Assembly (NCBI GenBank): GCA_947623965.1
Contig: CANQIF010000012.1
Location: 1 to 64,000, forward strand
Source: an uncultured Alistipes sp.
GTDB taxonomy: Bacteria > Bacteroidota > Bacteroidia > Bacteroidales > Rikenellaceae
Direction of reading: 5' to 3'
Length of the DNA: 64,000 nucleotides
Both the position numbers and the translations under genes were made by a program. The notes beneath the pieces are model-generated. The model had not been told where the DNA came from, made no database searches, and saw only the letters and a program-made list of their open reading frames with translations. Below are positions 54,566 to 64,000 of the stretch, piece after piece. Every line of letters starts with the position of its first letter. Position 1 is the stretch's first letter.

Positions 54566-56518
54566 TCAGGCCCGTTCCAGTTTGTTGGCTTCGACCTCCT
54601 GGCGGACCGATTCGAGAATCAGCTCCTTGAAGGCCTCCATCGTCATCTGGCCCTTGTCGCCCTCGCCCTGTGCGCGGACCGATACGAGCCCCTCGCTGGC
54701 CTCCTTCTCGCCGACGATCAGCAGGTAGGGGATGCGCTTGAGCTCGTTGTCGCGGATCTTGCGGCCGATCTTCTCGTTGCGGTCGTCGATCTGGACGCGG
54801 ACATCGCTGCGGTTGAGGTATTCGACGACCTCGCGGGCGTAGTCGTTGAACTTCTCCGAGATGGGAAGCACGACCGCCTGGTCCGGGGCGAGCCACAGCG
54901 GGAATTTGCCCGCCGTGTGTTCGAGCAGCACGGCCACGAAACGCTCCATCGAGCCGAAGGGGGCGCGGTGGATCATGATCGGGCGGTGGAGCTTGTCGTC
55001 GGCTCCCTTGTAGGTGAGGTCGAAGCGCTCGGGCAGGTTGTAGTCCACCTGGATCGTGCCGAGCTGCCAGCTGCGGCCCAGGGCGTCCTTGACCATGAAG
55101 TCGAGCTTCGGGCCGTAGAAGGCGGCCTCGCCGTACTCGACGACCGTGTTGAGCCCCTTCTCGCGGGCGGCCTGCATGATGGCCGACTCGGCCTTCTCCC
55201 AGTTCTCGTCCGAACCGATGTACTTCTCGTGGTTCTCGCGGTCGCGCAGCGAAACCTGGGCGGTGTAGTTGTCGAACTTGAGCGTGCGGAAGATGTAGAG
55301 CACGATGTCGATCACGCGCTCGAACTCCTCGAGCAGCTGGTCGGGACGGACGAAGAGGTGGGCGTCGTCCTGCGTGAAGGCGCGCACGCGCGTCAGTCCG
55401 TGCAGCTCGCCCGACTGCTCGTAGCGGCAGACCGTGCCGAACTCGGCCAGACGGACGGGCAGGTCCTTGTACGAGCGGGGCTTCGAGCGGTAGATCTCGC
55501 AGTGGTGGGGGCAGTTCATCGGTTTGAGGAAATACTCCTCGCCCTCGATCGGGGTCTTGATGGGCTGGAAGGAATCCTTGCCGTATTTGGCGTAGTGGCC
55601 CGAGGTGACGTAGAGCTCCTTGTTGCCGATCGGCGGGGTGATGACCTGCTGGTAGCCGTATTGCTTCTGCACCTTGCGCAGGAACTGCTCCAGCCGGTCG
55701 CGCAGGGCCGTGCCCTTCGGCAGCCACAGCGGCAGCCCCTGGCCCACCTTCTGCGAGAAGGTGAAGAGCTCGAGGTCCTTGCCGAGTTTGCGGTGGTCGC
55801 GCTTCTTGGCCTCTTCGAGCATGACGAGGTATTCGTCGAGCATCGACTTCTTGGGGAACGAGATGCCGTAGATGCGCGTCAGCATCTTGTTCTTCTCGTT
55901 GCCGCGCCAGTAGGCGCCGGCCACGGAGGTGAGTTTGATGGCCTTCACGAGGCCCGTATTGGGAATGTGCGGACCGCGGCAGAGGTCGGTGAAGGCGCCG
56001 TTCGTGTAGAACGAGATCGTGCCGTCCTCCAGATCGCGGATCAGCTCCACCTTGTAGGGGTCGTTCTTCTCGGTGAAGGTCCTCAGGGCCTCCTCCTTGG
56101 GCACTTCGCGGCGGATCACCTCCTCCTTGGTGCGGGCCAGCTCGGTCATCTTCTGTTCGATGGCGGGCAGATCGGCCTCCGTGATGGGGGTGGGGCTGTC
56201 TACGTCGTAATAGAATCCGTTCTCGATCGCGGGTCCGATGCCGAACTTGATCCCCGGGTAGAGGGCTTCGAGCGCCTCGGCCAGCAGGTGCGACGAGGTG
56301 TGCCAGAAGGCGTGCTTGCCCTCGGGGTCCTCCCACTTGAAGAAGCGGATCGTGCCGTCCTCCGCGATCGGATGCTGCAGATCGACGGTGTTGCCGTTGA
56401 ACGAGGCCGCTAACGAGTCGGCAGCTAAACGAGGGCTGATGCTCGATGCGATCTCGAAGGCCGTTGTCCCTTCGGCGAACTCTTTGCATGTGCCGTCGGG
56501 AAAAGTGATGTGAATCAT
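54566..56518 (-). CDS. thrS: threonine--tRNA ligase
   Basis: [37 protein letters not shown]-type C-terminal motifs; [10 protein letters not shown]. Confidence 0.97.
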   Translation of the reverse strand: MIHITFPDGTCKEFAEGTTAFEIASSISPRLAADSLAASFNGNTVDLQHPIAEDGTIRFFKWEDPEGKHAFWHTSSHLLAEALEALYPGIKFGIGPAIENGFYYDVDSPTPITEADLPAIEQKMTELARTKEEVIRREVPKEEALRTFTEKNDPYKVELIRDLEDGTISFYTNGAFTDLCRGPHIPNTGLVKAIKLTSVAGAYWRGNEKNKMLTRIYGISFPKKSMLDEYLVMLEEAKKRDHRKLGKDLELFTFSQKVGQGLPLWLPKGTALRDRLEQFLRKVQKQYGYQQVITPPIGNKELYVTSGHYAKYGKDSFQPIKTPIEGEEYFLKPMNCPHHCEIYRSKPRSYKDLPVRLAEFGTVCRYEQSGELHGLTRVRAFTQDDAHLFVRPDQLLEEFERVIDIVLYIFRTLKFDNYTAQVSLRDRENHEKYIGSDENWEKAESAIMQAAREKGLNTVVEYGEAAFYGPKLDFMVKDALGRSWQLGTIQVDYNLPERFDLTYKGADDKLHRPIMIHRAPFGSMERFVAVLLEHTAGKFPLWLAPDQAVVLPISEKFNDYAREVVEYLNRSDVRVQIDDRNEKIGRKIRDNELKRIPYLLIVGEKEASEGLVSVRAQGEGDKGQMTMEAFKELILESVRQEVEANKLERA

Positions 56519-56699
56519 AGTTTTTTTTTGTATTTAAGTTTTCGGGGCCTTCGGCGCTTCCACAATTACGAGACGGAATACGCTTCCGGTGTGCCCGGTT
56601 TTTTTCGGTGCGGTATGTGCGGGTCCGGACGGGGCTGCGCCCCTTCGGGTGCAAATTCATTCTTCACAATTAAACAGCTTTGCCGGACGCGGTTGGGCA

Positions 56700-57455
56700 A
56701 GCATTCCGGTTCGGGACGCAGCCTGCGGAGGGCACGCTCGAAGCGGACCTGCGGGACGCGAGCTGCGGGCCTCCGCCGCCGGGAGGCTGCGGCCCGCGGC
56801 GGTTCCTTGCCGGAACCGCAGATTCCCGACTCAAAATTCAGCATTTTGAATCGGGCTGCAACCCGCTGTCCTGACGGACCGATTCTTGTTGCACAAGGCC
56901 AGCCCGCAGCCGAGCGGACGGGCCTGCGACACAAAGGAGCAGCCCTCCGCCAGGGGGCGGCTGCGGGCTGCCGGTCGCTGCGCGACCGAGCCACAAGCGT
57001 AATCAACTGCCAAAGAACAAAACTGCGGCCTGCCGATTGCCGTGCGACCGAATCATTCTGAATTCGGGTCGCGGCCTGCGAAGGTTCCGCTCGACTGCAA
57101 GGAGCTGCGGGCCTTCGCCGCCGGAGGCTGCGGCCCGCCGATGCCTGCGGCATCGAAACCGTCTCGAAGCCAGCTCACAGCCGGGTGGACGGGCTTGCGA
57201 TGTAGCGGAACAGCCCTCTGCGCGGGGAGGCTGCGGCCCGCCGATGCCTGCGGCATCGAAACCGTCTCGAAGCCAGCTCACAGCCGGGTGGACGGGCTTG
57301 CGATGTAGCGGAACAGCCCTCTGCGCGGGGAGGCTGCAGCCCGCCGATGCCTGCGGCATCGAAACCGTCTCGAAGCCAGCTCACAGCCGGGTGGACGAAC
57401 TTGCGACGTAGAGGAACAGCTCTCCGCCCCGGGAGGCTGCGGCTCGCCAGCGTCA
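56700..57455. repeat. modular hairpin-repeat cluster with 103-bp tandem units
   Basis: CGATGCCTGCGGCATCG at about 57139, 57242, 57345 (103-bp spacing). Confidence 0.9.
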
Positions 57456-57479
57456 TCGACGCCGGAATACTCTTCCCCA

Positions 57480-58571
57480 CTACTCCTTCTCCGTCTGCGG
57501 CAGCTCCTTGACGGAGAGGTCGCGCCGGCTCCGTTCGCGCTCGGCCCGGGGCAGCGGATCGGCCGACCACTCGTTCCAGTCGCGTCGGTGGCGGACGATG
57601 TCGATCGCCGCATAGAGGGCGCTGCGCATCGACTGCGGATCGGCGAGGTTCTTCCCTGCAATATCGAAGGCCGTGCCGTGGTCGGGCGAGGTGCGGACCG
57701 CGCTCAGCCCCGCCGTGAAGTTCACGCCGTCGGGCGAGAGGGTCTTGAAAGGAGCCAGCCCCTGGTCGTGGTACATGGCCAGAATCCCGTCGAATTTGCG
57801 GTAGCCGCCGCTGGCGAAGAGCCCGTCGGCGGCGAAGGGTCCGAAGGCCAGCACGCCGCTGTCGAAGGCTTCGGCGATGGCGGGGGCGATCGTCTCCTGC
57901 TCCTCGCGGCCCAGCAGTCCGCCGTCGCCTGCGTGGGGATTGAGCGCCAGCACGGCGATGCGGGGCGCCACGATGCCGAAGTCGGCCACGAACGTCTGTT
58001 TGAGGGTCTTGAGGTCGGCGATGATCTTTTCGCGGGTGATGCGGCTTGCGATCTCGGCCACGGGGACGTGCTTCGTCACGAGCCCCACTCGCAGCAGCTC
58101 GCTGCACAGAATCATCATCGGTTCGCCTTCGAATGCGGCCCCGAAAAATTCGGTGTGGCCCGTGTAGCGGAAGTCGTCGCTCTGGACCGTCTCCTTGTCG
58201 AAGGGGGCGGTGACGAGTGCGTCGATCGTCCCGGCCTTCAGTTCGTCCGTCGCGCGGCGGAGCGCCTCGACCGCCGCAGCACCCGCCTCGCGGGTGGCCA
58301 GCCCGGGTTCGATCTTCGCAGGGACGCCGCACTCGACGAGCGCGATGTGTCCGGCGCGGGCCTCCTCGGCCGAGGCGACCGGGTCGAACGGCAGGGCCTC
58401 GATCTCGGGAATCGTGTTTAAATAGTATTGCAGGGCGTTTGCGGCGCCGTAAACGACCGGCGTGCAAAGCTCCGTGATGCGTGGATCGGCCAGCGTCTTG
58501 AGAATCACCTCCCAGCCGATGCCGTTCGGGTCTCCCTGCGTGATGCCTATTTTGAGTTTCTGTTCGGACAT
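57480..58571 (-). CDS. pdxA: 4-hydroxythreonine-4-phosphate dehydrogenase
   Basis: LKIGITQGDPNGIGWEVILKTL; ALNPHAGDGGLLGREEQ; MYHDQGLAPFKTL. Confidence 0.95.
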   Translation of the reverse strand: MSEQKLKIGITQGDPNGIGWEVILKTLADPRITELCTPVVYGAANALQYYLNTIPEIEALPFDPVASAEEARAGHIALVECGVPAKIEPGLATREAGAAAVEALRRATDELKAGTIDALVTAPFDKETVQSDDFRYTGHTEFFGAAFEGEPMMILCSELLRVGLVTKHVPVAEIASRITREKIIADLKTLKQTFVADFGIVAPRIAVLALNPHAGDGGLLGREEQETIAPAIAEAFDSGVLAFGPFAADGLFASGGYRKFDGILAMYHDQGLAPFKTLSPDGVNFTAGLSAVRTSPDHGTAFDIAGKNLADPQSMRSALYAAIDIVRHRRDWNEWSADPLPRAERERSRRDLSVKELPQTEKE

Positions 58572-58809
58572 GCCTTTCTTTCGTTTCAAAGGACAAATGT
58601 AGCAAATATTCTTTGAGTTGGCAATCGGCGAGGAAAAAATGAGACACGGAAATGGAAAAAACGGCAGGGCGGATTCTGCCGTTTCGCTTTGCGTGCGGCG
58701 GTTCGGACGGCGCTGCCGGCATGCGGCGGCGGCATTTCGTCGGACGGGGCGGTCTCATCCGATCGGAATGTCGTCGTATTTACCTGGAAAACATCCGGTT
58801 GCGAAACTT

Positions 58810-59556
58810 TTATCGCTGTGCGGCCCGTCGCCGGAACTCGGCGCAGACGATACCCGTGGCCATCGCGACGTTGAGCGATTCGGAGGCGCGGCGGTCGGCG
58901 GGGTAGGGCGGGATCAACAGCTTGCGCGTGACGGTGTGCGCCGTCTCGGCCGAGATGCCGCGCCCCTCGTTGCCCATTACGATGACCCCCGCGGGCGTGA
59001 GCGCCGCATCGTAGAGGTTCTCGCCTTCGAGGAAGGTACCGTAGACCGGCGCCCCCTCGCCGGCGGCCCGCTGCAGGAAGGGTGTCAGGGGGGCGTAGTG
59101 GACCCGCACGCGCAGAATGGCCCCCATCGTGGCCTGCACCACCTTGGGGTTGAAACAGTCGGCCGTACCGGGCGAGCAGACGATGTCGCGGATGCCGAAC
59201 CAGTCCGCGAGGCGGATGATGGTGCCCAGATTGCCCGGGTTCTGGACCTCGTCGAGCGCCAGCACGAGCGTTTCGGCAGGGCGGACCGCCGCGAGGTCGC
59301 CGTGCGGGAGCTCGACCAGCGCCAGTGCCCGGTTGGGGCTCTTGAGGAGCGAGAGGCGCTCCATTTCCTTCGGCGTTACCACTTCGACGTCCGCCCCTTC
59401 GAAGCTCCCCGCGAGGGCGAAGAGGCGGCGGATGCGGAGGTGCGACGAGCGGATCTCGCCGACGAGTTTCTCCCCCTCGGCGACGAAAAGCCCGTGTTCG
59501 GTGCGGCTGCGTTTGTCGGCCAGCGAGCGGATCAGTTGGATATCGGCTTTGGTCAT
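58810..59556 (-). CDS. TrmH/SpoU family RNA methyltransferase
   Basis: ALDEVQNPGNLGTIIRLADWFG; VIVMGNEGRGIS; SLNVAMATGIVCAEF. Confidence 0.93.
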   Translation of the reverse strand: MTKADIQLIRSLADKRSRTEHGLFVAEGEKLVGEIRSSHLRIRRLFALAGSFEGADVEVVTPKEMERLSLLKSPNRALALVELPHGDLAAVRPAETLVLALDEVQNPGNLGTIIRLADWFGIRDIVCSPGTADCFNPKVVQATMGAILRVRVHYAPLTPFLQRAAGEGAPVYGTFLEGENLYDAALTPAGVIVMGNEGRGISAETAHTVTRKLLIPPYPADRRASESLNVAMATGIVCAEFRRRAAQR

Positions 59557-59620
59557 GGTGGTTTCAGCGGATGGATGGGGTTTGTCCGGCCGGCTCGGCT
59601 GCGGGCCTCCCCGGCGTTTT

Positions 59621-60544
59621 TTAGCGTTGTTTCTCGATGGTGAAGATTTCGCCTTCGCGGGCGGGGTAGCTCTCCGCGAAGAGGCTTCGCGCCTCGGCGA
59701 CGAGGGGCTCGACCGACTTGTAGCGGGAGGAGTAGTGGCCGATGACGAGCCGTTTCGCCTCGGCCTTGAGGGCTGCGCGGGCCGCGTCGAGGGTGGTCGC
59801 ATGGCCGCGGTCGCGGGCCGAACGCTGCTCGGCGGCGGCGTAGGTCGCTTCGTGGTAGAGCAAATCGACCCCGCGGCAGAGCGTCGCTGCCCGGGCCGAG
59901 AAGTTCGTGTCGGAGAGGTAGGCGTAGGAGCGCGGCGCGTAGGGGCGGTAGGTGAGTTCGGCGTTGGGGATCGTTTCTCCGTCTTCGCGCACGACCGCCT
60001 CGCCCCGCTTGGCGGCGGTGATCTCGGCGATCGAGAGCCCGTATTTCGCGATCTTGAACTTATCGACGTTCAGCGGCGGCTCCTTCTCGCGGAAGAGAAA
60101 CCCCGCGCACGGCACCCGGTGGCGCAGCGGAATGCTCCATACCTCGATCGTGCGGTTCTCCAGCAGCAGGCGGTGTTTCGTCGTGTCGGTTTCGACCCAC
60201 TCGACGGGGTACGGCAGAGCCGTGTCGAAGTACTTCAGATGCACGGCGAGGAGCTCGCCGAAGGGGGCCGGCGCATGGATGCGGAGCGGTGTGCGGCGGC
60301 CGTAAAGGCCCAGCGTCGAGAGGAGCGGGAAGATGCCGAAGCAGTGGTCGCCGTGGAGGTGCGAGAGGAAGACTTCGCGAATCTTCAACGGGTTGATTCC
60401 GAAGCGGATGAGCTGTTGCTGCGTACCCTCCCCCGCATCCACGAGGTAGTGCTGTTCGTGGATGTTCACCACCTGCCCCGAGGGGTGACGGTCGATCGTG
60501 GGCTTGGCCGAGGCGCAGCCTAAAATGGTGACGGTGAAACTCAT
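59621..60544 (-). CDS. rnz: ribonuclease Z
   Basis: VTILGCASAKPTIDRHPSGQVVNI; FLSHLHGDHCFG; HEATYAAAEQ; VIGHYSSRY. Confidence 0.95.
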   Translation of the reverse strand: MSFTVTILGCASAKPTIDRHPSGQVVNIHEQHYLVDAGEGTQQQLIRFGINPLKIREVFLSHLHGDHCFGIFPLLSTLGLYGRRTPLRIHAPAPFGELLAVHLKYFDTALPYPVEWVETDTTKHRLLLENRTIEVWSIPLRHRVPCAGFLFREKEPPLNVDKFKIAKYGLSIAEITAAKRGEAVVREDGETIPNAELTYRPYAPRSYAYLSDTNFSARAATLCRGVDLLYHEATYAAAEQRSARDRGHATTLDAARAALKAEAKRLVIGHYSSRYKSVEPLVAEARSLFAESYPAREGEIFTIEKQR

Positions 60545-60619
60545 CGGTTCGTCGTTTCGCGAAATCGTTCGTGCCGGGCGCTTGGGCGGCGGGCGTTGGG
60601 CTTGTTGGCTCTGCTGCGG

Positions 60620-61560
60620 GCTTGTCTTGCAGCAGGAATCGACCTCGTTAGAGGTCGGCGGGCCGCAGCCTCCGGTTGTTGCTCGTTATTTTGCCTGCAA
60701 AATCGGTCGCGGAGCGGCCGGCAGCCCGCAGCCGCCCCCGGGCGGAGGGCTGCTCCTTTACGTCGCATGCCCGTCCGCTCGGCTGCGGGCATTTCCTCGG
60801 GTGAAATTGATACCGCAGGCCGGTCTGTCAGGACTGAGCGGGCCGCAGCCTCCCGGCGGCGGAGGCCCGCAACTCCTTGCAGTCGTGTGCGCCCTCCGCA
60901 GTCTGCTGCCCGAACCGGGACATATCGCCAAGCTCGTCCGGGAACTCCATTTAATTTTGAATTTGCGCCCGCAGGTCCGCTTCGAGCGAGCCCTCCGCAG
61001 GCTGCTGCCCGTGTGTAATTTATCGTGTCTTTATCGGTCGCGGAGCGATCGGCAGCCAGCAGTCGTCCCCCAGCGAAGGCCCGCTATTCGCGTCCCGTAG
61101 GTCCGCTTCGAGCGAGCCCTCCGCAGGCTGCTGCCCGTGTGTAATTTATCGTGTCTTTATCGGTCGCGGAGCGATCGGCAGCCAGCAGTCGTCCCCCAGC
61201 GAAGGCCCGCTATTCGCGTCCCGCAGGTCCGCTTCGAGCGAGCCCTCCGCAGGCTGCTGCCCGCGTGTAATTTATCGTGTCTTTATCGGTCGCGGAGCGA
61301 CCGGCAGCTCGCAGCCCCCCCGGCGAAGGCCCGCTATTCGCGTCCCGCAGGTCCGCTTCGAGCGAGCCCTCCGCAAGCTGCTGCCAGCGTGTAATTTATC
61401 GTGTTTTTATCGGTCGCGCAGCGATCGGCAGCCCGCAGCCGCCCCCGGGCGGAGGGCTGCATGCTCGCGTCCGCAGGCCGCTCGTGCAAGCCCACCGCTC
61501 GGCTGCGGGCCGCACTCGCATCCGCTTGTGCTGTTCCTCCGCAGCACGCAGCCCCATTTT
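60620..61560. repeat. modular hairpin-repeat cluster containing ~126-bp tandem units (marker TAATTT at 61016, 61142, 61268, 61392)
   Basis: Unit GTGTAATTTATCGTGTCTTTATCGGTCGCGGAGCGATCGGCAGCCAGCAG... Confidence 0.9.
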
Positions 61561-61595
61561 TAGTTCTTCATTCCCGCCCGAATGGACGGGCCTGC

Positions 61596-62519
61596 TTACT
61601 TGCTGCGCAGGAACCGTTCGCAGTCGAGGGCCGCCATGCAGCCCGTCCCGGCGGCGGCGATCGCCTGCCGGTAGCGGGGATTCATCACGTCGCCCGCGGC
61701 GAAGACCCCCTCGACCGAGGTGCGCGACGTCCCCGCCTCGACGCGGATGTATCCCTCGTCGTCCAGCGCGAGCTGCCCCTCGAAGAGTTCGGTATTGGGG
61801 TGGTGTCCGATGGCCAAGAAGAGCCCCGCCACGTCGAGCGTGCGCTCCGAGCCGTCCGTCTTGCGGAGCCGGAGCCCCGTCACGCCCGCCTCGTCGCCCA
61901 GCACTTCGGCCGTGTTGTACTCGAAGAGCACCTCGATGTTGGGCGTCTCGAAGACGCGCTGCTGCATCGCCTGCGAGGCGCGCAGGAAGGGTTTGCGGAC
62001 GATCATGTAGACCTGCCGGCAGAGCGAGGCGAGGTAGGCGGCCTCCTCGCAGGCCGTGTCGCCGCCCCCGACCACCGCCACGTCGCGCTTGCGGTAGAAG
62101 AAGCCGTCGCAGGTGGCGCAGGCGCTCACGCCCATGCCGCGGTATTTCGTCTCGGAGGGGAGCCCCAGGTAGCGGGCCGTGGCTCCCGTGGCGACGATGA
62201 GGCTCTCGGCCTCCACCTCCGCACCCTCCTCGATCGTGAGCCGGAAGGGGCGCGACGAAAGATCGACCTTCGTCACGATGCCCGTGCGGATGTCGGCGCC
62301 GAGGTTCAGCGCCTGCTGGCGCATCTGCCCCATCAGCTGGTTGGCGTCGATGCCGTCGGCGAAGCCGGGGTAGTTCTCGATAAGGGTCGTGGTGGTCAGC
62401 TGGCCGCCTGGCTGCAGCCCCTCGAAGAGCACGGGATGCAGATCGGCTCGCGAAAGGTAGATCGCGGCGGTATATCCGGCAGGTCCGCTGCCGAGAATGA
62501 CGGTTTTGTATCGTTCCAT
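61596..62519 (-). CDS. trxB: thioredoxin-disulfide reductase
   Basis: YKTVILGSGPAGYTAAIYLSRADL; SACATCDGFFYRKRDVAVVGGGDTACEEA. Confidence 0.95.
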   Translation of the reverse strand: MERYKTVILGSGPAGYTAAIYLSRADLHPVLFEGLQPGGQLTTTTLIENYPGFADGIDANQLMGQMRQQALNLGADIRTGIVTKVDLSSRPFRLTIEEGAEVEAESLIVATGATARYLGLPSETKYRGMGVSACATCDGFFYRKRDVAVVGGGDTACEEAAYLASLCRQVYMIVRKPFLRASQAMQQRVFETPNIEVLFEYNTAEVLGDEAGVTGLRLRKTDGSERTLDVAGLFLAIGHHPNTELFEGQLALDDEGYIRVEAGTSRTSVEGVFAAGDVMNPRYRQAIAAAGTGCMAALDCERFLRSK

Positions 62520-62652
62520 ATCTTTTTCGGTTTGTATCGGTTTTGTTCGCGGGGGGGGGCACTCTCGACACCTCGCCGCCTCATAGCCGCCGGGAGCCTG
62601 TCGGAAGGCCCGTTGGGAGTGCCGCCGGGAGCCTGTCGGGAGCCCCGCCGGC

Positions 62653-64000
62653 TTACGCCTCGCCCCGCACGTTGCAAAAATCGCGCAGCCGCTCCTCCTC
62701 CGTATCGCAGTCGATGCCGTAGCCGACGGCCATTTCTGGCGAGAAGTCGCGCTGCCGGTCGGCGTCGGTCGTGCGCCGCATCGCTGCCCGGGCGTTGGCG
62801 CCCGCCTCGATCGCCTCGCGCACCTCCTCCGCCGAGGGGTAGTGGCCCAGCACGGCGGCATAGGCCTGCTCGGCCCAGCTGCGGGCGTAGTCGTCGTAGT
62901 GAACGTCGAAGCAGCGGAAGGCGTTGTCCACTTCGCCGAGGGTTTTCAGCTCGCCCGTTTCGATCCGTTCGGCGATCCGCTCTGCGGCGCTCTTGGCGAT
63001 GAACTGTCCCGCCGCGTCGATCCAGCGCCCGCCGCCGTCGTACCGCTCCGTCGAGGCGCCCCGTTCGAGCATCGCACCGAGCGAGGCGACGATCGCCCGG
63101 TTGTAGAGCGTGAGGCCGCGCTGCAGGGCCGTCGCGGCGATCCGGACCCCGTTGTGGCTGTATTCTTCACTTCCGGGGGCCTGCTCTTCGAGCGTGTGGA
63201 GCGTATCGACCGCCCGCAGCATCGCCCCCGCGGTGTAGGGGTTGTGCTCCTCGAAGGAGATCACGTCGCGCTGCACCGTGCGGCGGTCGCGGGCCGGCCA
63301 CTTCTCGATGTCGCGCACCGTGCCGCAGCTGGTCAGATTGGCCCCGGGAAGCAGGTACGACCGCTCCTTCCGCTCCAATAAATAAGAGTAGGGCAGGGCC
63401 GAGGTGTCGTGGTGGTGCGAGTGGTGCCCCATGACCATCGTGAAGGGACCCTCGACGGCAGGAGCCATGATGTAGGCGCCGCTGGCGAACTTGCAGCCGC
63501 GGGCGTGCACGGCCTGGTGGACGGCGCCGCTTTTGAAGAGGTGGTTGCTCTGATTCGAGGCGCTTCCCGCATTGAAGAAGGAGAAGAACCCCGCGATGAG
63601 CAGCGTCGATTTGTGGTGCGAGACGGTGTAGGGACCGGCGAAGACCGCCGAGGCCTCGCCGTTCTCGCAGTGCGAGTTGGCGAAGAAGAGCGAATCGGTC
63701 GCCGTGAAGCCCTTGTCGAGGATGCAGCTTTCGCCGGCGAAGCAGCGTTCGAGCGTCGTGCCGCCTCCGATGCGGGCCCTTTCGGCGGCGATGAAATCCG
63801 TCGCCCGGACGTCGATGCCGATGCGGACGTCGTCGCACAAGGTGCCGTTTTCGAGCAGCGAGGCCCCCTCGATCGCGACACGGTCGCCGATCCGCATTTC
63901 GCGGATGAGGCGGGCCCCCGTGATCGTGCAGTCGGCGCCGATCGTGCCGATCGTGTCGGTGCGCGCTTCGGCGACGTCGGCGACCATCGCTTCGAGGGCC
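62653..64000 (-). CDS. DUF4954-family protein (left-handed beta-helix-like); N-terminus beyond window
   Basis: Hexapeptide-like N-part; FSFFNAGSASNQSNHLFKSGAVHQ; GHHSHHHDTSALPYSYL; open at window edge. Confidence 0.8.
   Translation of the reverse strand, partial: ALEAMVADVAEARTDTIGTIGADCTITGARLIREMRIGDRVAIEGASLLENGTLCDDVRIGIDVRATDFIAAERARIGGGTTLERCFAGESCILDKGFTATDSLFFANSHCENGEASAVFAGPYTVSHHKSTLLIAGFFSFFNAGSASNQSNHLFKSGAVHQAVHARGCKFASGAYIMAPAVEGPFTMVMGHHSHHHDTSALPYSYLLERKERSYLLPGANLTSCGTVRDIEKWPARDRRTVQRDVISFEEHNPYTAGAMLRAVDTLHTLEEQAPGSEEYSHNGVRIAATALQRGLTLYNRAIVASLGAMLERGASTERYDGGGRWIDAAGQFIAKSAAERIAERIETGELKTLGEVDNAFRCFDVHYDDYARSWAEQAYAAVLGHYPSAEEVREAIEAGANARAAMRRTTDADRQRDFSPEMAVGYGIDCDTEEERLRDFCNVRGEA

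Noticed and set aside
60970-61440. Possible CRISPR array
   Set aside because: Repeated units are ~126 bp and nearly identical throughout, with no short repeat/unique spacer pattern and no cas genes.

Overview
This is a GC-rich Bacteroidales chromosomal window, probably Alistipes/Rikenellaceae-like; that placement is inferred from gene content and from TTTG-N19-21-TAnnTTTG promoters. Most genes are housekeeping: ssb, purine nucleoside phosphorylase, lpxK, RlmI-type methyltransferase, ispD, M23 peptidase, recQ, clpB, dnaX, tyrS, folB, rplT/rpmI, hppA, queG, two acyl-CoA ligases, infC, thrS, pdxA, TrmH-type methyltransferase, RNase Z and trxB. Accessory content includes a TonB receptor/Cys-rich/HMA metal-type operon, a glycosyltransferase/Stealth/LuxE-like block, and an orphan tyrosine recombinase. 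The items most worth follow-up are: (1) a self-contained two-radical-SAM locus (18.4-21.4 kb) with an unannotated 36-aa candidate precursor between the enzymes; (2) a very dense modular family of intergenic hairpin repeats at about 16 loci (roughly 9 kb by my rough boundaries), whose hairpin arms differ between copies but stay self-complementary; (3) an A10 run plus hairpin in dnaX with stops in both shifted frames, a candidate tau/gamma frameshift site; (4) a 106-bp-period array of tRNA-Gly-derived partial copies ending in one intact tRNA; (5) an infC reading frame that requires a non-AUG/GUG/UUG start; and (6) a recurrent promoter-carrying repeat with a conserved spacer. Everything here was read by eye; no database search or folding program was run.
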